Shown here piece by piece: positions 62,352 through 64,000 of a DNA stretch of 64,000 nt (positions are counted from its first letter, which is position 1; each line of letters starts with the position of its first letter). Position numbers and translations under genes: made by a program. The stretch spans positions 124,001-188,000 of the forward strand of contig NZ_MTBQ01000005.1 in the NCBI RefSeq assembly GCF_002153375.1, in the 5' to 3' direction. The stretch comes from Oceanobacillus rekensis. GTDB taxonomy: Bacteria; Bacillota; Bacilli; Bacillales; Amphibacillaceae. The notes under the pieces were generated by a model. It saw only the letters and a list, made by a program, of their open reading frames with translations. It did no database searches and was not told the origin of the DNA.

Positions 62352-62637
62352 AGGACATAGGGACAGGCACCATGTCCCAAAATAGCTTCATGAAAAAGAC
62401 TAAGTGTTAGATACACTTGGTCTTTTTTTACTTAAGAAATACAAAAATGAATATTATATTATTTCCTTATAATTACTTACATAATCTCTATCTATCAGGA
62501 ATATCTAAAGAGTGTTATTCAACTGGTTAATTGGCGGAGGGTTTCTTTCCTTACTACCTGATATGATTTAGAGGGGCAGACCCACTAAGCCAATTGTTTT
62601 GATTTTTTTGGGACGCGGTGCCTGTCCCCCGCGTCCC
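62352..62637. repeat. Complete REPIN-like element (286 bp)
   Basis: Left hairpin GGACATAG...CCATGTCC (62352-62378), terminator GACTAAGTGT / ACACTTGGTC with T7, relic of the transposase tail (ATATCTAAAGAGTGTTATTC), right hairpin GGGACGCGG...CCGCGTCCC with minus-strand GTAG (62610-62637). Both stems vary in sequence but remain paired. Confidence 0.85.
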
Positions 62638-62640
62638 TAC

Positions 62641-62657
62641 TTAGTTAATTTAACTAA
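62641..62657 (+). promoter_or_regulatory. Probable ROK/XylR-type operator
   Basis: TTAGTTAATTTAACTAA, a 17-bp dyad with the TTAGTT/AACTAA half-sites of XylR-type operators. It begins 4 bp after the REP end and sits upstream of a -10-like TATACT, so it can serve autoregulation. Confidence 0.55.
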
Positions 62658-62705
62658 TTATGTTATACTAAGTGTAACGAATTAAAGTGAAGGCGGAGGA
62701 ATATC

Positions 62706-63878
62706 ATGCAACGTGGCTCATTTCAATTAATGAAATCAGTAAATAAAACAAATGTTTTAAATAAGATTCGAACTTCAGAACCGATTTCCCGAGCTCAAAT
62801 TGCAAAGGATACAAAGCTGACCCCTCCAACTGTCAGCAGTATCGTTAAGGAGCTAATTAATCAGGGACTTGTAAGAGAAAGTGAACTTGGTGTATCTAAG
62901 GGTGGACGAAAACCGACAATGCTGCTTATCAATAGTAATGCTTTTTATGTTATTGGAGTAGATGCAGGGCCGGAAACAGTGGAATGTATTCTTGCTGATT
63001 TATCGGGTGAAATCTATGAAAGAACATCCAGTAAGCTTAAAAATTCAATTTCAAATGATGAGTTTATTACGATTTTAAAAGAAAATATATATAGATTATT
63101 ACAGTTTTCTGCAACAAACCAAGACAAGATTATTGGGGTTGGTGTGGCCATGCATGGTGTGGTGGATGTCGATTCAGGTACATCTCTTATTGCACCAAAC
63201 CTAAACTTAAAAAACATTCCCATCAAAGCAGAACTGGAGCAGGAATTTAACCTCACGATAAAGGTTGAAAATGATGCTCGAGCAATGGCACTGGGAGAGT
63301 CTTGGTTTGGCGGTCATGGGGATTTAGATAGTATGGTTGCTGTCAATATTGGACGTGGTGTCGGTTCTGGTATGGTCATCAGTGGGAAGCTGTATCATGG
63401 TGCACAGGATATCGCTGGTGAGATAGGACATATGACAATTGATATCAATGGTGGAATTTGTGAGTGTGGAAATCGAGGTTGCTTACAAACCTTCGTAAGT
63501 GGAGATGCAATTGCCAAGCAAGCCAGTAAAAAAATCGAGGATGAAGCAATCTCTCGAGCATTAACAGGAAAGAAAGTGTATGAATACGCCCAAAATGGGG
63601 ATAAGGTTTGTATTGATATTTTGCAGGAGACAGGGATGGTTATCGGTATCGGGTTAACAAATTTAATACATTTAATTAACCCAAGCAAAATAGTATTGGG
63701 TGGTGGGGTGTTGAAAAGTGAGAAGTTCATTTTACCTGTCATTAAACAAACAATACAGGAGCGAGCACTTACACCTCAAGCAAAAGAGACAGAAGTAGCG
63801 GTTTCGACCCTTGGTGATGATGCAACCCTATTAGGTGCGGTCTCACTATTATTAGTAGAGTTATTTGATGATGTTTAA
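62706..63878 (+). CDS. ROK-family transcriptional repressor (NagC/XylR type)
   Basis: A 390-residue protein with an N-terminal winged HTH (about 15-70, SRAQIAKDTKLTPPTVSSIV) and a ROK domain (about 80-385): VIGVDAGPETVECILADLSG, EIGHMTID, the zinc motif CECGNRGCLQT and GGGVLKSE. Such proteins repress sugar operons and release DNA on sugar binding. A dyad typical of XylR operators lies upstream. The regulated operon is probably the leftward or following genes at the window edge. The start follows GGCGGAGGAATATC. Confidence 0.92.
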   Translation: MQRGSFQLMKSVNKTNVLNKIRTSEPISRAQIAKDTKLTPPTVSSIVKELINQGLVRESELGVSKGGRKPTMLLINSNAFYVIGVDAGPETVECILADLSGEIYERTSSKLKNSISNDEFITILKENIYRLLQFSATNQDKIIGVGVAMHGVVDVDSGTSLIAPNLNLKNIPIKAELEQEFNLTIKVENDARAMALGESWFGGHGDLDSMVAVNIGRGVGSGMVISGKLYHGAQDIAGEIGHMTIDINGGICECGNRGCLQTFVSGDAIAKQASKKIEDEAISRALTGKKVYEYAQNGDKVCIDILQETGMVIGIGLTNLIHLINPSKIVLGGGVLKSEKFILPVIKQTIQERALTPQAKETEVAVSTLGDDATLLGAVSLLLVELFDDV

Positions 63879-63905
63879 AAAGTGCCAGAGCACCTCTTCA
63901 TTAGA

Positions 63906-63946
63906 AAAGCTGAACACGATTATGATGTGTTCAGCTTTGTTTTTTT
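63906..63946. terminator. Intrinsic terminator between convergent genes
   Basis: Perfect 12-bp stem AAAGCTGAACAC / GTGTTCAGCTTT and T7. Confidence 0.88.
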
Positions 63947-63950
63947 AAGA

Positions 63951-64000
63951 CTATTCTTCTACATCAAACGAAAACAACGTTTGCTTGCTATAGTCTTCTT
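63951..64000 (-). CDS. C-terminal end of an unidentified gene
   Basis: Minus strand ends EDYSKQTLFSFDVEE and TAG at 63951, 15 residues visible before the window edge. The position next to a ROK repressor suggests a sugar-utilisation gene, but the fragment is too short to name. Confidence 0.5.
   Translation of the reverse strand, partial: EDYSKQTLFSFDVEE

Overview
The window looks like chromosome of a low-GC, salt-tolerant Bacillaceae (Oceanobacillus/Virgibacillus/Gracilibacillus-like; genus not provable from this stretch). Reasons: AT-rich genes with GGAGG ribosome sites, Firmicute lipoproteins, an S-box (SAM-I) riboswitch, PadR and ECF regulators, CspA paralogs, a class D sortase, and very acidic exported proteins. 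No rRNA, tRNA, CRISPR array or prophage module was seen.

Layout. 0-6.7 kb: end of a ROK protein, a sugar ABC importer and a secreted PIG-L/LmbE-type deacetylase. 7-11.5 kb: secreted 5'-nucleotidase, Gfo/Idh/MocA oxidoreductase, broken holin-like toxin, first csp gene. 11.7-17.4 kb: DctPQM TRAP transporter with a membrane AraC-type regulator. 18-21.3 kb: a decayed gluconate locus (RpiR and gnd relics, intact gntP). 21.7-25 kb: sortase D with its LPDTA substrate and two more csp copies. 26.3-35.6 kb: glycerophosphodiester system (secreted GDPD, ABC importer, cytoplasmic GDPD, LacI-SBP chimeric regulator) with Pho-box-like repeats. 36-46.6 kb: CapA-like protein, XRE regulator, intact mini-toxin, two amide hydrolases with a permease, DUF202 protein, formylglycine-generating enzyme and sulfatase. 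47-53.4 kb: speG, DCC protein, ECF-PadR-SEDS operon, czrA-czcD. 53.7-59.7 kb: S-box, metQNI, then enoyl-CoA hydratase, alpha-hydroxy-acid oxidase and CoA-transferase. 59.7-64 kb: intact IS150-type element, small proteins, ROK repressor and the end of one more gene.

The most striking feature is a dense family of REP/REPIN-like elements. Roughly three dozen hairpin ends (consensus GGGACANGG-N9-CCNTGTCCC), many preceded by the tetranucleotide GTAG or ATAG, lie right behind stop codons. Complete units are about 220-430 bp, with two such hairpins facing each other, a portable intrinsic terminator, and a decayed reading frame that resembles the C-terminal tail of a REP-associated (Y1/IS200-like) transposase. 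Several host genes take their stop codon or last residues from the element. Two elements carry 42-bp tandem arrays, and one was hit by the IS inside its hairpin. No complete transposase for this family is in the window, so it would have to be mobilised in trans.
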